Shown: positions 1-9,342, numbered from the stretch's first letter. The stretch is 64,000 nt of DNA from Parendozoicomonas callyspongiae (GCF_023502345.1 NZ_JAMFLX010000011.1:1-64000), one strand, 5' to 3'. Program-made: numbers and translations. Notes: a model not told the origin generated them from the letters alone.

Positions 1-31
1 ACAGCAGGCGATATCGAATACTGCCTGCTGT
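1..31 (-). terminator. Hairpin downstream of the MutS-like gene
   Basis: A perfect 9-bp inverted repeat (ACAGCAGGC at 1-9, GCCTGCTGT at 23-31) lies 24 bases past the stop codon of the minus-strand MutS-like gene. It has the size and place of a transcription terminator, but any U-tract would lie outside the window, so the assignment is provisional. Confidence 0.4.
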
Positions 32-54
32 CCTGGTTAGTGATGGATTGTTTA

Positions 55-2124
55 TCAGTATTTTTCCGGGTGAATAATTACGTCATTCGCTGTATTCAGG
101 AAGTCCGACTGGATTCCCTTCTCTTTGAGTACCTGGATAGCTACCCGTTGCTGCGAAGATCCCGGCTTCAGGTAGTAGTCGTACCCAAGCTTTCCACTTT
201 GACCGGTGAAGGCATCAACATGCATGTTTTGGAATCTGTCAGGAATATGAGAGGCCAGAAGCACCGGTCTGGAGTAGTGGGTGGTACAGACGTTTATTGC
301 ATGAGGGTAGCCTGAGACAGATTTGAGGTATCCGTAAGTACCTGCTTCACCTTCTACCGGATTGGTGCTGCTGAAGATCTCATCCATGATGGCGAGACTG
401 AACTGGCCTGGTTGCATTGTCTGTAATTTATCCATCAACTCAATAGCTCTCTGACTTTCTGCCTGGAAGCTGGACAGCCCTGCAGCAACCTCCGCACTGA
501 TATCCATATGGGTATGAATCAGAGAAAAAGGTGTTAACTTGAATCCTTCAGAAGGTGCGATGCCAAAGGTTTGGGCCAGAATGCTGGAAATTGCTATCCC
601 TTCAATTGCGGTAGATTTACCCGCTGCGTTAGGGCCTGTAACAAGCAGGCTGCGAGGGCTGCCATTGCCAAGGTTAACCGTACTTGGAACTGCAATATCC
701 GGTGGCAGGTGTGGGTTCCAATAGTTGGTCAGGTGTGCAGAAGGGGTTTGGGTTTCCTCATAAGAAGCGAAGGTCAGTTTGTTATTGCCCTCTTGATTTT
801 CTTTTACGAAGTTGGCAACAGTTAACCATGCATCAACTTCGCCTGTGGCTTGAGTGATGGCAAGAAGCTGATCTTTATTATTTCGAAGCAGATTGATACC
901 ACGCTTATAGCGACCCATATTAGTGACGTAATACGAGAAGGCATCTGGTGATTTGTCTGGAGCACTGTCCAGCAGATTTGTTAACTCCTGAATATTAGGA
1001 GAGGTTTTAAATGCATTGAAATTGCTGGTCAGAGTTAAAGCGTCTGTTAATGCAGGATGCTTGTTCAATAGATCGGCGATCTTTTTGGCGGCACTCAGTG
1101 AACGTCCCGGGCGGCGGGCGCGCTCAAAGATAAAGAGGTAAGCATTCCTTTCTGCTTTGCTCAGCTGGTTAAGCTGATATGTTATCAATCCTTGTGCTAC
1201 CAGCATGCCGCCTGCTAATGCGAGGTTGGTGTAGATGCTGTTTTGTGATAATTCTGCTTTTATAACCCTAGGTACAGTTTTAGGGAGCATTTTAAAAGCT
1301 GTCCATGCGTTGCCGGTCATTGAATATAGTTGTACATAAATGTTGGCGGATATTGCAGCTGTAGTGGATAGTGCAAGGTTGGATAGTTGAAATACATACC
1401 CAAGCTCTCCAAAGCGGCGTGAAACTTCAAATGCGGTACTGGAGCTAATAGGGAAAATAGACTGAGTTATGGATTCGATATCCTGCGCACGTGATGTGTT
1501 AATAATGTCTGAAGGGTCGAAGAGAGTGATCACACCATCCTCATCCCCCGCATATCTTCGCAGTAGAGAGCTAAGCTGGCTGCAAAGGCCGGGGTTGTCC
1601 AGAAGGTACTGTAAGGCTTGCTGCCTCAGCTTGAGCTGGTTGATATCATCCGTTGGTGTTATCAACGCATTGGCAAGCATGATCTCACCGGAGACGGATG
1701 CAGTTTGTCCGATGCGATTAAGCAGGCTTTTGTCAGGGTTAAGAGTTGTTCCCTTAAGCAGTTTTAAATCCTTGACAGCGTGATGGGTAAGAACCGTATT
1801 TGATTTGTCACCAGGCTGATCTTTCAGGGCAGAGAGCATGATTTCGCGCTTTTGCCGAGCCGTCAGGATGATTTCAGGGTGGTCAAGACTCTCTTTTAAC
1901 GACATATCCTGAAAAGACAGGGCGCTATAGGGGTAAGCTTCTGGCAGATGATTCGAGATCAGCTCGTAACTGTTATCAATCCGCAAATCTGCTGCCACTG
2001 ATGATGAAAGGCCCACTACAGATATTATGAAACCCAGAGTCTTCAGGATGTGTGAGCCCTTTGTGATTGTTTTCATAGATCCCAGCCCGATGATATTTGC
2101 CATCAAAATTGAGGGAGATTTCAT
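55..2124 (-). CDS. MutS-family ATPase with an export-like N-terminus
   Basis: The 689-residue product carries a MutS domain V ATPase at its C-terminus. The Walker A motif GPNAAGKST is at residues 497-505, followed by a Walker B segment (LAIMDEIFSSTNP) and a CTTHY motif. The region from about 120 to 450 looks like the MutS core and lever helices, and the mismatch-binding domains I and II are absent. The N-terminus has a basic stretch, a hydrophobic run (LGFIISVVGLSSS) and a possible signal-peptidase site VAA-D near residue 45. A second hydrophobic stretch lies near residues 240-280. GGAGG sits 10 bases before the ATG at 2124; an in-frame ATG at 2076 would give a more usual signal-peptide length. 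Families of MutS-related membrane ATPases exist, but an exported nucleotide-dependent ATPase would be unusual. Function unknown; ATPase assignment is firm, location is inferred. Confidence 0.8.
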   Translation of the reverse strand: MKSPSILMANIIGLGSMKTITKGSHILKTLGFIISVVGLSSSVAADLRIDNSYELISNHLPEAYPYSALSFQDMSLKESLDHPEIILTARQKREIMLSALKDQPGDKSNTVLTHHAVKDLKLLKGTTLNPDKSLLNRIGQTASVSGEIMLANALITPTDDINQLKLRQQALQYLLDNPGLCSQLSSLLRRYAGDEDGVITLFDPSDIINTSRAQDIESITQSIFPISSSTAFEVSRRFGELGYVFQLSNLALSTTAAISANIYVQLYSMTGNAWTAFKMLPKTVPRVIKAELSQNSIYTNLALAGGMLVAQGLITYQLNQLSKAERNAYLFIFERARRPGRSLSAAKKIADLLNKHPALTDALTLTSNFNAFKTSPNIQELTNLLDSAPDKSPDAFSYYVTNMGRYKRGINLLRNNKDQLLAITQATGEVDAWLTVANFVKENQEGNNKLTFASYEETQTPSAHLTNYWNPHLPPDIAVPSTVNLGNGSPRSLLVTGPNAAGKSTAIEGIAISSILAQTFGIAPSEGFKLTPFSLIHTHMDISAEVAAGLSSFQAESQRAIELMDKLQTMQPGQFSLAIMDEIFSSTNPVEGEAGTYGYLKSVSGYPHAINVCTTHYSRPVLLASHIPDRFQNMHVDAFTGQSGKLGYDYYLKPGSSQQRVAIQVLKEKGIQSDFLNTANDVIIHPEKY

Positions 2125-2352
2125 TGAGATCCATTCCTCCCCCCTGACGAATAGGCTGAAAGAGTAGACGCAGATTCCGCAGGTGGCGGTACATTTGATG
2201 GTGTTTTGGTATGAATTTGTAAATGGCGGTGCAGGCTGGGAGGGTATTTCCAGACCATGTTTTTTTGAAGAAAAGTTATGTTTTCGGAGTAAATAGTGTA
2301 CTGCGTAAAGGGCTTTTGATGCATCAGGGTGCAGTTAGGTGCCGGGAACAGG

Positions 2353-2358
2353 TATAAT
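2353..2358 (+). promoter_or_regulatory. Candidate -10 box for ffh
   Basis: A perfect TATAAT lies 39 bases upstream of the ffh start. No convincing -35 hexamer is seen at 16-18 bases, so this is a candidate only. Confidence 0.4.
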
Positions 2359-2396
2359 CATCTGATTTAGAAAGCCAGGATTAAAGAGAACGCCGG

Positions 2397-3833
2397 ATGT
2401 TCCAGAATCTTTCTGATCGCCTGTCACAGACTCTCCGGGATGTCACCGGCAAGGCGAAACTGACCGAAGACAACATTAAAGATACCCTCCGCGAAGTTCG
2501 TATGGCACTGCTGGAGGCTGATGTTGCCTTGCCTGTAGTCAAGGAATTCGTAAACCGGGTCCGTGAACGGGCCATTGGTCAGGAGGTTCAGCAGAGCCTT
2601 AGCCCGGGCCAGATTTTCGTCAAGATCGTAAACAGCGAGCTTGTCGAGGTTATGGGTGCTGCCAACGATGAATTGAATCTGGCAACCCAGCCACCGGCCG
2701 TTATTCTGATGGCGGGTCTGCAGGGTGCTGGTAAAACCACCTCTGTGGCCAAGCTGTCCAAGTGGCTGCAGGAACGCAAGAAGAAGTCTGTGCTGGTGGC
2801 CAGTGCCGACGTTTACCGTCCTGCTGCGATCAAACAGCTGGAAACTCTGGCTGGTGAAGTTGATGCAACCTTCTTCCCATCCACCACTGATCAGAAGCCG
2901 GTTGATATTGCCCGTAATGCGATTCAGGAAGCTCGCCTGAAGCATAAGGATGTGGTGATTATCGATACCGCCGGTCGACTCCATGTTGATGAAAGCATGA
3001 TGGAGGAGATCAAAGAACTGCACGCAGCGATCAATCCGATCGAAACCCTGTTCGTGGTTGATGCCATGACTGGTCAGGATGCTGCCAACACTGCCAAGGC
3101 GTTTAATGATGCCCTGCCGCTGACTGGTGTGATCTTGACCAAGGCCGATGGTGATGCCCGTGGTGGTGCTGCTCTGTCTGTGCGTCATATCACTGGCAAG
3201 CCCATCAAGTTCCTGGGTATGGGCGAGAAGGTTGAGGCCCTGGAGCCATTCCATCCTGACCGTATCGCATCCCGTATTCTGGGCATGGGTGATATCCTCT
3301 CACTGGTTGAAGAAGCGGAACGCAAGCTCGACAAGAAGAAAGCCGACAAGCTGGTTACCAAACTAAAGAAAGGTAAAGGCTTTGATCTGGAAGACTTCCG
3401 TGATCAGCTGCTGCAGATGAAGAGCATGGGTGGTCTTGGTGGCCTGATGGATAAGCTGCCTGGCATGGGCAATATGTCTGAAATGGCTCAGAACCCACAG
3501 GCCAACAAAATGTTCGGGCAGATGGAAGCCATTATCAACTCCATGACTCCGAAAGAGCGTCGCAATCCTGATATCCTGAACGGTTCACGCAAGAAGCGTA
3601 TTGCTGCCGGTTCCGGTACCCAGATCCAGGATATCAACCGCCTGATCAAGCAACACAAGCAGATGGCCAAGATGATGAAGAAGATGACCGCTAAAGGTGG
3701 TATGGCCAAGATGATGCGCGGGCTTGGTGCCCTGAAAGGTCAGCTGCCTGGTGGTATGGGTGGCGGCATGGGCGGAATGGGTGGCCCTGGAGGTATGTTG
3801 CCTCCTGGTGGTGGTAAAAAATTCCCGTTTTAA
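2397..3833 (+). CDS. ffh: Signal recognition particle protein Ffh
   Basis: The product is the SRP54-type GTPase that binds 4.5S RNA and the signal sequences of nascent inner-membrane proteins, then docks with FtsY at the membrane. The N domain covers about residues 1-90. The G domain follows with GLQGAGKTTSVAKL (G1), DTAGR (G3) and TKADGDARGG (G4). The M domain from about 300 onward is methionine-rich and ends in a Gly/Met tail (GGMGGGMGGMGG). Length (478 aa) is slightly above the E. coli protein because of that tail. The ATG at 2397 gives the standard MFQNLSDRLSQTL start. The rpsP operon usually follows ffh closely in gammaproteobacteria; here it is displaced by a 6.5-kb insertion of six minus-strand paralogues. 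Confidence 0.98.
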   Translation: MFQNLSDRLSQTLRDVTGKAKLTEDNIKDTLREVRMALLEADVALPVVKEFVNRVRERAIGQEVQQSLSPGQIFVKIVNSELVEVMGAANDELNLATQPPAVILMAGLQGAGKTTSVAKLSKWLQERKKKSVLVASADVYRPAAIKQLETLAGEVDATFFPSTTDQKPVDIARNAIQEARLKHKDVVIIDTAGRLHVDESMMEEIKELHAAINPIETLFVVDAMTGQDAANTAKAFNDALPLTGVILTKADGDARGGAALSVRHITGKPIKFLGMGEKVEALEPFHPDRIASRILGMGDILSLVEEAERKLDKKKADKLVTKLKKGKGFDLEDFRDQLLQMKSMGGLGGLMDKLPGMGNMSEMAQNPQANKMFGQMEAIINSMTPKERRNPDILNGSRKKRIAAGSGTQIQDINRLIKQHKQMAKMMKKMTAKGGMAKMMRGLGALKGQLPGGMGGGMGGMGGPGGMLPPGGGKKFPF

Positions 3834-3930
3834 TTTCAGTTAAAGTCGCTGCTGAAAAGGGCGGTATCTCTAATATCTGCTGGTTTCCGGCAAGTAAAAT
3901 TTGCTCGTCGGGAGAATGCAGAGATGATAC

Positions 3931-4938
3931 TCATGAGCTCGGTTTGACTGTTTGGCGTAGTCTGGTGTGGGAAGCTTCGAGAGGGCGGTCCGGTTCATCC
4001 GTCACAACAGATTCTGAGGCGAGAGCTCTTGCATTTGGTTGCAGGCGGGTGAAACCTGGGCGCTTACACATGCCTTTTTGAATCAGTCTTTTATTTATAT
4101 AATCAGGTTCTTGGCTTGCACTATGCTTGAGAGCTGAACCAATTATTAATCCACCCAGGCTGAAAGCCGGTATGGTAGCAAGTGGGGCAAATGGTAGGTA
4201 AGAAGTAGCTGGGTAGGTTGCAACTGCTCCCACGGCGGCTCCAGTCAGGGTCCATGAAATGTCCGAGTGGGAGGGCTCTGGTTTACCAAGAGTCACTTCT
4301 GGCTTTCCCAGCCTGGGGTTAGTGTATATATAAATGCTTCTGAGTATGGGGTGCGGCTCGAAGGAGCGTGTGTTTAATATTTTATAGGCAACGGTAGCGA
4401 CTGGGGTTTCGGTGTAGGTAAAAGACTCCACTGTCCTTTTAATATTGACATTTATACATGACATGTAGACAGTGAGTTGCCTTGGGAATGCCGGATTGTA
4501 GTCATAAAGGCCTTCATAAAATAGTATCAAGCGACGGTTTGCCCCTCCGGGTTGTTCAAAAAACATCTTGCTGGGAAGTGGTTGGCTTTTTAATTGTGGA
4601 AGTAAACTGCCCTTAGAGTAGCCGCAGTGAGAGTAAAACAGTGCTTTTCCGGCTGTTTCTATCATCGATACATTACCAATGTCGAAGATGAGAGTTTTAA
4701 AAGGCTGCCAATCTTCCTGTGCTTCTGAGCTCGAGGATAAGTCGGGAAGGTCTGGATAGGGGGGGAGGTGCATTAATTTTAATGTTTGTAAGTTCTTTGT
4801 GTTATTCACATAAATATCTATTTCACATGCCTGAACCTTGCCTGCAAGGGCAGCCATTCCAATAGTAAATATGAGTGTGCAATATAGGTGATATAAGCAG
4901 CATTTTACTGAAGAGCCATGTGGTTGACTGTGAAACAT
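3931..4938 (-). CDS. Exported protein of tandem paralogue family, copy 1
   Basis: This is the last of six related minus-strand genes in the direction of transcription; I do not recognise the family. From the ATG at 4938 the product is about 335 residues. It has a hydrophobic signal segment (LIFTIGMAALAG) ending near a Cys-containing cleavage region, then an exported domain. Family motifs are visible: KALFYSHC, KMFFEQPGG, LILFYEGLYDYNP, LTVYMSC and VATVAYKI. A hydrophobic hairpin near residues 230-275 follows, then a polar tail. The open frame extends to 5019, which would overlap copy 2 by 22 bases. I prefer 4938 because its Met aligns with the conserved leader Met of the other copies and AGAGAG lies 7 bases upstream. 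It is the most diverged copy along with copy 6. Confidence 0.8.
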   Translation of the reverse strand: MFHSQPHGSSVKCCLYHLYCTLIFTIGMAALAGKVQACEIDIYVNNTKNLQTLKLMHLPPYPDLPDLSSSSEAQEDWQPFKTLIFDIGNVSMIETAGKALFYSHCGYSKGSLLPQLKSQPLPSKMFFEQPGGANRRLILFYEGLYDYNPAFPRQLTVYMSCINVNIKRTVESFTYTETPVATVAYKILNTRSFEPHPILRSIYIYTNPRLGKPEVTLGKPEPSHSDISWTLTGAAVGAVATYPATSYLPFAPLATIPAFSLGGLIIGSALKHSASQEPDYINKRLIQKGMCKRPGFTRLQPNARALASESVVTDEPDRPLEASHTRLRQTVKPSS

Positions 4939-4997
4939 GCGAATACTCTCTGTGGCAGTTAAGTGAAATAAGTTCGCCGGGAGAATCAAGTGATAAT

Positions 4998-5960
4998 TCA
5001 TTTTTTTCTTTTTCGACATGTGGTGCTGGTGGGAGGTGCGTGAGGAGGACTATCCGTCACGACAGGGTTTGGGGTGAAAGTGCTTATACCTACACCTAAA
5101 GCTGGGTAAGGGGTGATAGGGGAGGGGAACCTGCCTTTTTGAATTAGCTCCTGATTGATACGATCGGGGGGAGAGCTTTTACTTTGGCAAGCTAAGCCAG
5201 AAAATAATCCAGTCAGACCGTAAGTCGGTGTAATCATTCCAGGTTTTGTCAATCTGGTATGGGTTTTTATATTAATGCTACGGAGTTTGGGGTATGGGTC
5301 AGGGCGTGGGCCAGAGGGGGCTGTATCTATTTCGTAGGCGACGGTAGCGATTGGGAGTTCTGAGCAGGTAGTAGAAGATTCTGTCGTTCTTATAATATCG
5401 ATATTTTTACATGACATGAAGATAGTGAGTTGCTTTGGATATGAAGGGTTGTATTCATAAAGGCCTTCATAAAATAGTATCAGGCTACGGTTTGGCCCGT
5501 TGGGTTGTTGGAAAAACATTCTGTCGGGGAGTCGTTGCTTTCTTGGATAAAAATGTATACTGCCGCCGGAGTGATGGTTGTGGGAATCAAGCAGTGTTTT
5601 TCCGGCTGTTTCTATGAGCGACATAATGGCTAAGCTGAAGATGAGCTTTTTAAAGGGGAGCCAATCCTCTAGAACTTCTGAGGCCAGGCTTGGAAGATCT
5701 GGAAGGGGGGGGGATGGCTCAACCTTTAATTCCTGTTTGTCCTTTATACCGTTTACATAAATTTTTATATTATACGCACAAGTCTGGCCAGCAAGACCAG
5801 CCATTCCGACAGTAAATAACAGTGTGCAGCCTATGTTACGCAAACACCATTTTACTAAAGAACAGCGTGGCTGCCTGTAAGGCAGTTGATCGGAAGGTAT
5901 ATTGATAAGGGACTCAGCTAGTCTGGGGTGGTTCTGGCAGCCTGAGTTGCATTCATTCAT
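4998..5960 (-). CDS. Exported protein of tandem paralogue family, copy 2
   Basis: A 320-residue member of the same unrecognised family. The leader carries the shared LPYRQPRCS segment, then the hydrophobic stretch GCTLLFTVGMAGLAG. Core motifs are DRMFFQQPNGPNR, LILFYEGLYEYNP, LTIFMSC, IATVAYEI and RSINIKT. Unlike its siblings it lacks the C-terminal hydrophobic hairpin: the sequence passes from MITPTYGLTGLFSGLAC straight to INQELIQKGRF, which looks like an in-frame deletion of roughly 45 residues. The ATG aligned with the conserved leader Met has become ATC, so translation probably begins at the upstream ATG at 5960. The stop of copy 3 overlaps this start by 8 bases, suggesting coupled expression. 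Confidence 0.8.
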   Translation of the reverse strand: MNECNSGCQNHPRLAESLINIPSDQLPYRQPRCSLVKWCLRNIGCTLLFTVGMAGLAGQTCAYNIKIYVNGIKDKQELKVEPSPPLPDLPSLASEVLEDWLPFKKLIFSLAIMSLIETAGKTLLDSHNHHSGGSIHFYPRKQRLPDRMFFQQPNGPNRSLILFYEGLYEYNPSYPKQLTIFMSCKNIDIIRTTESSTTCSELPIATVAYEIDTAPSGPRPDPYPKLRSINIKTHTRLTKPGMITPTYGLTGLFSGLACQSKSSPPDRINQELIQKGRFPSPITPYPALGVGISTFTPNPVVTDSPPHAPPTSTTCRKRKK

Positions 5961-7008
5961 TTTTTGGCTTTTGTGGAGTTATACGCGTCCGCATAGGTTG
6001 AGTCGCGAGAACTACTTCGTCACCCTCAACGGGTTCTGGTGCGGGAACGCTTGCGCACGGTTGCTGGCCGAAGCGAGGTTGTGTTGTAAACCTGCTTCTT
6101 TTAACCAGTGTCTGATTCATGGAAGAAGGGAACCTTGGCCCCCTAATAGCTTTTAGGCGATCATTTTCCCCCCACACTAATCCACATAAACTAAAACCCG
6201 GTATTGCAATGAGTGGAATAGATGACGCGTGAGGAACATATAGGTATGCCACTGATGATGTTAATGCCCCTATACAGGCTCCGGTCAGGGTCGATACAAG
6301 GGTTGGTGTAAGGGTTGGTGTAAGTTGGCTGGCAGGAGTTTCTGGCCCCGATGGAATCAGCACAGGCTTTGCCAGTCTGGGTGTCGTCAGTATGTTGATG
6401 CTGTCCAGTATGGGCTCATAATCCAACAAATCTGTGTTTGCGGCTACTGTATAGGCGATGGTTGCCAGTAGAGGTTGTGGGGTGGTATCAAAAGAAGGTT
6501 CTGTCATTTTATTAGCGTCTTCTCGTATGAGCGACATGTAGATAGTCAGCTTTTCTGGAACTGAATCGCTATATTCGAAAAGACCTTCATAAAATAGTAT
6601 CAGTCGTCGTTCTTCATTGTCGGCGCTCTCGAAAAACATTTTGCCGGGAGGGGGCTGGTAGCGCCTTTGGCTTGGGCTGTTGTGGGAATAAAGTAGTGCT
6701 TTTGCAGCTGTTTCTATCGCTAAAATACAGTCGTTGTAGAGAAAATGTTGTATATAGCTTAGAGCTTGTATACCTGTTGGACGAGTTATGAGGATTGCAG
6801 TAAATAATACGGGGGATGGTGGCTGAAAATCTATATAACCCACTCTCCTTTCATCTGCGCGAATAGGTATTTCATACGCACAGGCCTGATCTGTAAAACC
6901 AGCCATCCCGGCAGTCAATACGAGTGCGCAGCCTATGTAACGCAGGCTGCTTTTTACTGTAGAGCAGCGTGGCTGCCTGTAATGTGGTTGGCTGGAAGGT
7001 ATATACAT
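5953..7008 (-). CDS. Exported protein of tandem paralogue family, copy 3
   Basis: From the ATG at 7008 this family member is about 351 residues; the open frame continues to 7131 but would overlap copy 4 by 62 bases. The leader MYIPSSQPHYRQPRCS matches the other copies from this Met. The signal region GCALVLTAGMAGFTDQACAY is identical to copy 4 apart from the last residue, pointing to recent duplication or gene conversion. The core shows KALLYSHNSPSQRRYQPPP, KMFFESAD, LILFYEGLFEYSD, LTIYMSL and LLATIAYTVA. A hydrophobic hairpin (TGACIGALTSSVAYLYV, then IPLIAIPGFSLCGLVWG) precedes the RFTTQ tail. No function can be assigned; topology suggests an exported or membrane-anchored protein. Confidence 0.82.
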   Translation of the reverse strand: MYIPSSQPHYRQPRCSTVKSSLRYIGCALVLTAGMAGFTDQACAYEIPIRADERRVGYIDFQPPSPVLFTAILITRPTGIQALSYIQHFLYNDCILAIETAAKALLYSHNSPSQRRYQPPPGKMFFESADNEERRLILFYEGLFEYSDSVPEKLTIYMSLIREDANKMTEPSFDTTPQPLLATIAYTVAANTDLLDYEPILDSINILTTPRLAKPVLIPSGPETPASQLTPTLTPTLVSTLTGACIGALTSSVAYLYVPHASSIPLIAIPGFSLCGLVWGENDRLKAIRGPRFPSSMNQTLVKRSRFTTQPRFGQQPCASVPAPEPVEGDEVVLATQPMRTRITPQKPKNE

Positions 7009-7069
7009 ACGCTGGAATATCTGGTGCTCAACTGGTCTGGGACAGATGCTAGTACAGCCTGGATGGCGT

Positions 7070-8098
7070 TCATTTGAGGGGATGTCTTTGGCGCAGATCA
7101 GTAGGTCCAACCGTGACAGTTGTATCTTCATCCGTAATAGGGGCTGATTCGGAAAAGCTGGTGTCTGGTTGCTGGCTTAGGGAGGGTTGCGTTGTAAACC
7201 TGCCTCTTTTAGCCAGTATCCAATTGATGGAAGAAGGGGGCCTTCTAATAGCTTTTGGGCGATTAAGGTCCCCCCACGCTAATCCACAGTAGCTAGAACC
7301 CACTATTGTAATGATTGGAATAAATGGTGAGTGAGGATGATGTAGAGCATATGGGTATGCTACTGCTGATGCTAATGTCCCTATACCGGCTCCGACCAGG
7401 ATCGATTTAAAAATTGGTGTTTGGCTGGCAGGAGTTTCTGGCCCCGGTGGAGTCAGCGCAGGCTTTGCCAGTTTGGGGGGCGTCAGTATTTCGATGTAGC
7501 GAATTTTGAGGTGATAATCCAGCCAGGATGTGCCTGTAGCTACTGTATAGGCGATGGTTGCCAACAGGGGTTGTTGGGTGGTGTCAAAAGAAGGTTCTGT
7601 CATTTTTTCAGCGTCTGCTTGTAAGTATGACATGTAGATAGTCAGCCTTTCTGAAGCTGAATCGCTATATTCGAAAAGACCTTCATAAAACAGTATTTGT
7701 CGTCGGTTTTCCTGATCGGCTCCCTCGAAAAACATATTGCTGGGAGGGGGCTGGTAGCGCCTTTGGCTTGGGCTGTTGTGGGAATAAAGTAGCGCTTTTG
7801 CAGCTGCTTCTATCGCTAAAATAATGTCCGTTCTGAAGATGAATTTTGTAAAATTTCCAGATTTTATCTCCTCAGGGAGATGGGCGTTGGCTAAAGAAAA
7901 TGATGCGGCGGATGGTGGCTCAAAATGTAACTGCCCTGACTTTATTCCATTTATGAAAACGTTTACGGTATGCGCACAGGCCTGATCTGTAAAGCCAGCC
8001 ATCCCGGCAGTCAATACGAGTGCGCAGCCTATGTAACGCAGGCTGCGTTTTACTGAAGAGCAGTCTGGCTGCCTGTAATGCAGTTGGCTGAATGGCAT
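7070..8098 (-). CDS. Exported protein of tandem paralogue family, copy 4
   Basis: About 342 residues from the ATG at 8098; a TTG at 8119 opens the frame seven codons earlier and cannot be excluded. The leader is PFSQLHYRQPDCSSVKR, followed by the signal region shared with copy 3. Core motifs are AAAKALLYSHN, NMFFEGAD, QILFYEGLFEYSD, LTIYMSY and LLATIAYTVA. The hydrophobic hairpin is GAGIGTLASAVAYPYAL with IPIITIVGSSYCGLAWG, followed by KRGRFTTQPSLSQQP. The nearest relative in the array is copy 3, including at the nucleotide level across the signal-peptide coding part. Confidence 0.82.
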   Translation of the reverse strand: MPFSQLHYRQPDCSSVKRSLRYIGCALVLTAGMAGFTDQACAHTVNVFINGIKSGQLHFEPPSAASFSLANAHLPEEIKSGNFTKFIFRTDIILAIEAAAKALLYSHNSPSQRRYQPPPSNMFFEGADQENRRQILFYEGLFEYSDSASERLTIYMSYLQADAEKMTEPSFDTTQQPLLATIAYTVATGTSWLDYHLKIRYIEILTPPKLAKPALTPPGPETPASQTPIFKSILVGAGIGTLASAVAYPYALHHPHSPFIPIITIVGSSYCGLAWGDLNRPKAIRRPPSSINWILAKRGRFTTQPSLSQQPDTSFSESAPITDEDTTVTVGPTDLRQRHPLK

Positions 8099-8155
8099 AG
8101 GGATATGTCTGAATATCAACTGTCAAGGGCTGGATTCTAGCAGCCTGGGCGGCGT

Positions 8156-9199
8156 TCATTGTTTTTTTTGGGGGGGGCTTTTGCGCATCGTCGAAGAATG
8201 AAATCTGGGAAGTGCTTCGTCATCAGCAAAGGGTTCTGGTTCGGAAGCGTTTGCGCCTGGTTGCTGGCCGATGGGGGATTGTGTCGTAAACCTGCTTCTT
8301 AGAACAAGTGTGTGATTTATATGACGAGGGTTTCGCTTTTCATCTTTTTGGTAGCTTCTACCCCATAATAATCCACATAAACTACAACCCGGTATTGCAA
8401 CGAGTGGAATAAGTGATGTGTGAGGGTTAAATGAGCTTGCTGCTACTGCTGTCAGTGTCCCTATACAGGCTCCGGTCAGGGTCGATAAAAGAGTTGTTCT
8501 TTGTTGTATGATGGGAAGTTCTGCCCTCTCTGGGGTGAGTACAGGCTTCAGCATCATGGGTGTCGTTAGTATGTTGATGCTGCGGATTTTGGGGTGATAA
8601 TCCAGCAAGAATGTGCCAGCGGCTACTGTATAGGCGATGGTTGCCAGCGGAGTTTGGGTGGTAATAAAGGTAGGTTCTGTCATTTCTTGAGGGTTTGCCC
8701 GTATGCATGACATGTAGATAGTCAGCTTTTGCGGAGCAGAATCGCTATATTCGAAAAGACCTTCATAAAACAGTATCAATCGTTGGTTTTGCTCGTCGGC
8801 GCTCTCGAAAAACATTTTGCCGGGAGGGGGTTGGTAGTGCTCTTGGCTTGGGCAGTTGTGGGAATAAAGTAGCGCTTTGGCAGCTTTTTCTATCGTTACA
8901 ATACAGTCAGTATTGAAGACAAAATTTTTAAAGTTTCCAGTATGCAACTTATCTGGAAGACTGATGTTGGGTAAAGTAAATGATGGGGAAGATGGTGGCT
9001 GAAAATTTAAAGATCCTGATTTTTCCCCATCTACATGAATAGGTACCTCATACGCACAGGCCTGATCTGTAGAACCTGTCATTCCGGCAATAAATATGAG
9101 TGTGTAGCCTATGTAATACAGGCAACGTTCTAGTAAAGAGCAGCGTGGCTGCCTGTAAGGCGGTTGGCTGGGAGACATATGCGTACACCTGAACATCAA
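8156..9199 (-). CDS. Exported protein of tandem paralogue family, copy 5
   Basis: A 347-residue member with the clearest leader (MMFRCTHMSPSQPPYRQPRCS), used here as the reference copy. AAAAAGG lies 6 bases before the second of two tandem ATGs. The signal region is IGYTLIFIAGMTGSTDQACA. Core motifs: KALLYSHNCPSQEHYQPPP, KMFFESADEQNQR, LILFYEGLFEYSD, LTIYMSCI, LATIAYTVA and RSINILTTP. The hydrophobic hairpin and the RFTTQSPIGQQPGA tail are present. It is separated from copy 4 by a short gap of about 40-60 bases and from copy 6 by 143 bases. The only common theme I can give is an exported ~200-residue domain held by or followed by a membrane hairpin. Confidence 0.83.
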   Translation of the reverse strand: MMFRCTHMSPSQPPYRQPRCSLLERCLYYIGYTLIFIAGMTGSTDQACAYEVPIHVDGEKSGSLNFQPPSSPSFTLPNISLPDKLHTGNFKNFVFNTDCIVTIEKAAKALLYSHNCPSQEHYQPPPGKMFFESADEQNQRLILFYEGLFEYSDSAPQKLTIYMSCIRANPQEMTEPTFITTQTPLATIAYTVAAGTFLLDYHPKIRSINILTTPMMLKPVLTPERAELPIIQQRTTLLSTLTGACIGTLTAVAASSFNPHTSLIPLVAIPGCSLCGLLWGRSYQKDEKRNPRHINHTLVLRSRFTTQSPIGQQPGANASEPEPFADDEALPRFHSSTMRKSPPQKKQ

Positions 9200-9342
9200 C
9201 CTTTTTGCCTTACCCGGTTAGGAAGCTAATTCTAGAACAGTCTGATGTGTTACGAGTGTGTGTTTAAGGCGTTGTGCGCCTGATATTTACTTTAACTCTG
9301 CGGGAGTTAAACAGGCTCGCCGGGTGAATTAAATAGGCGTGT

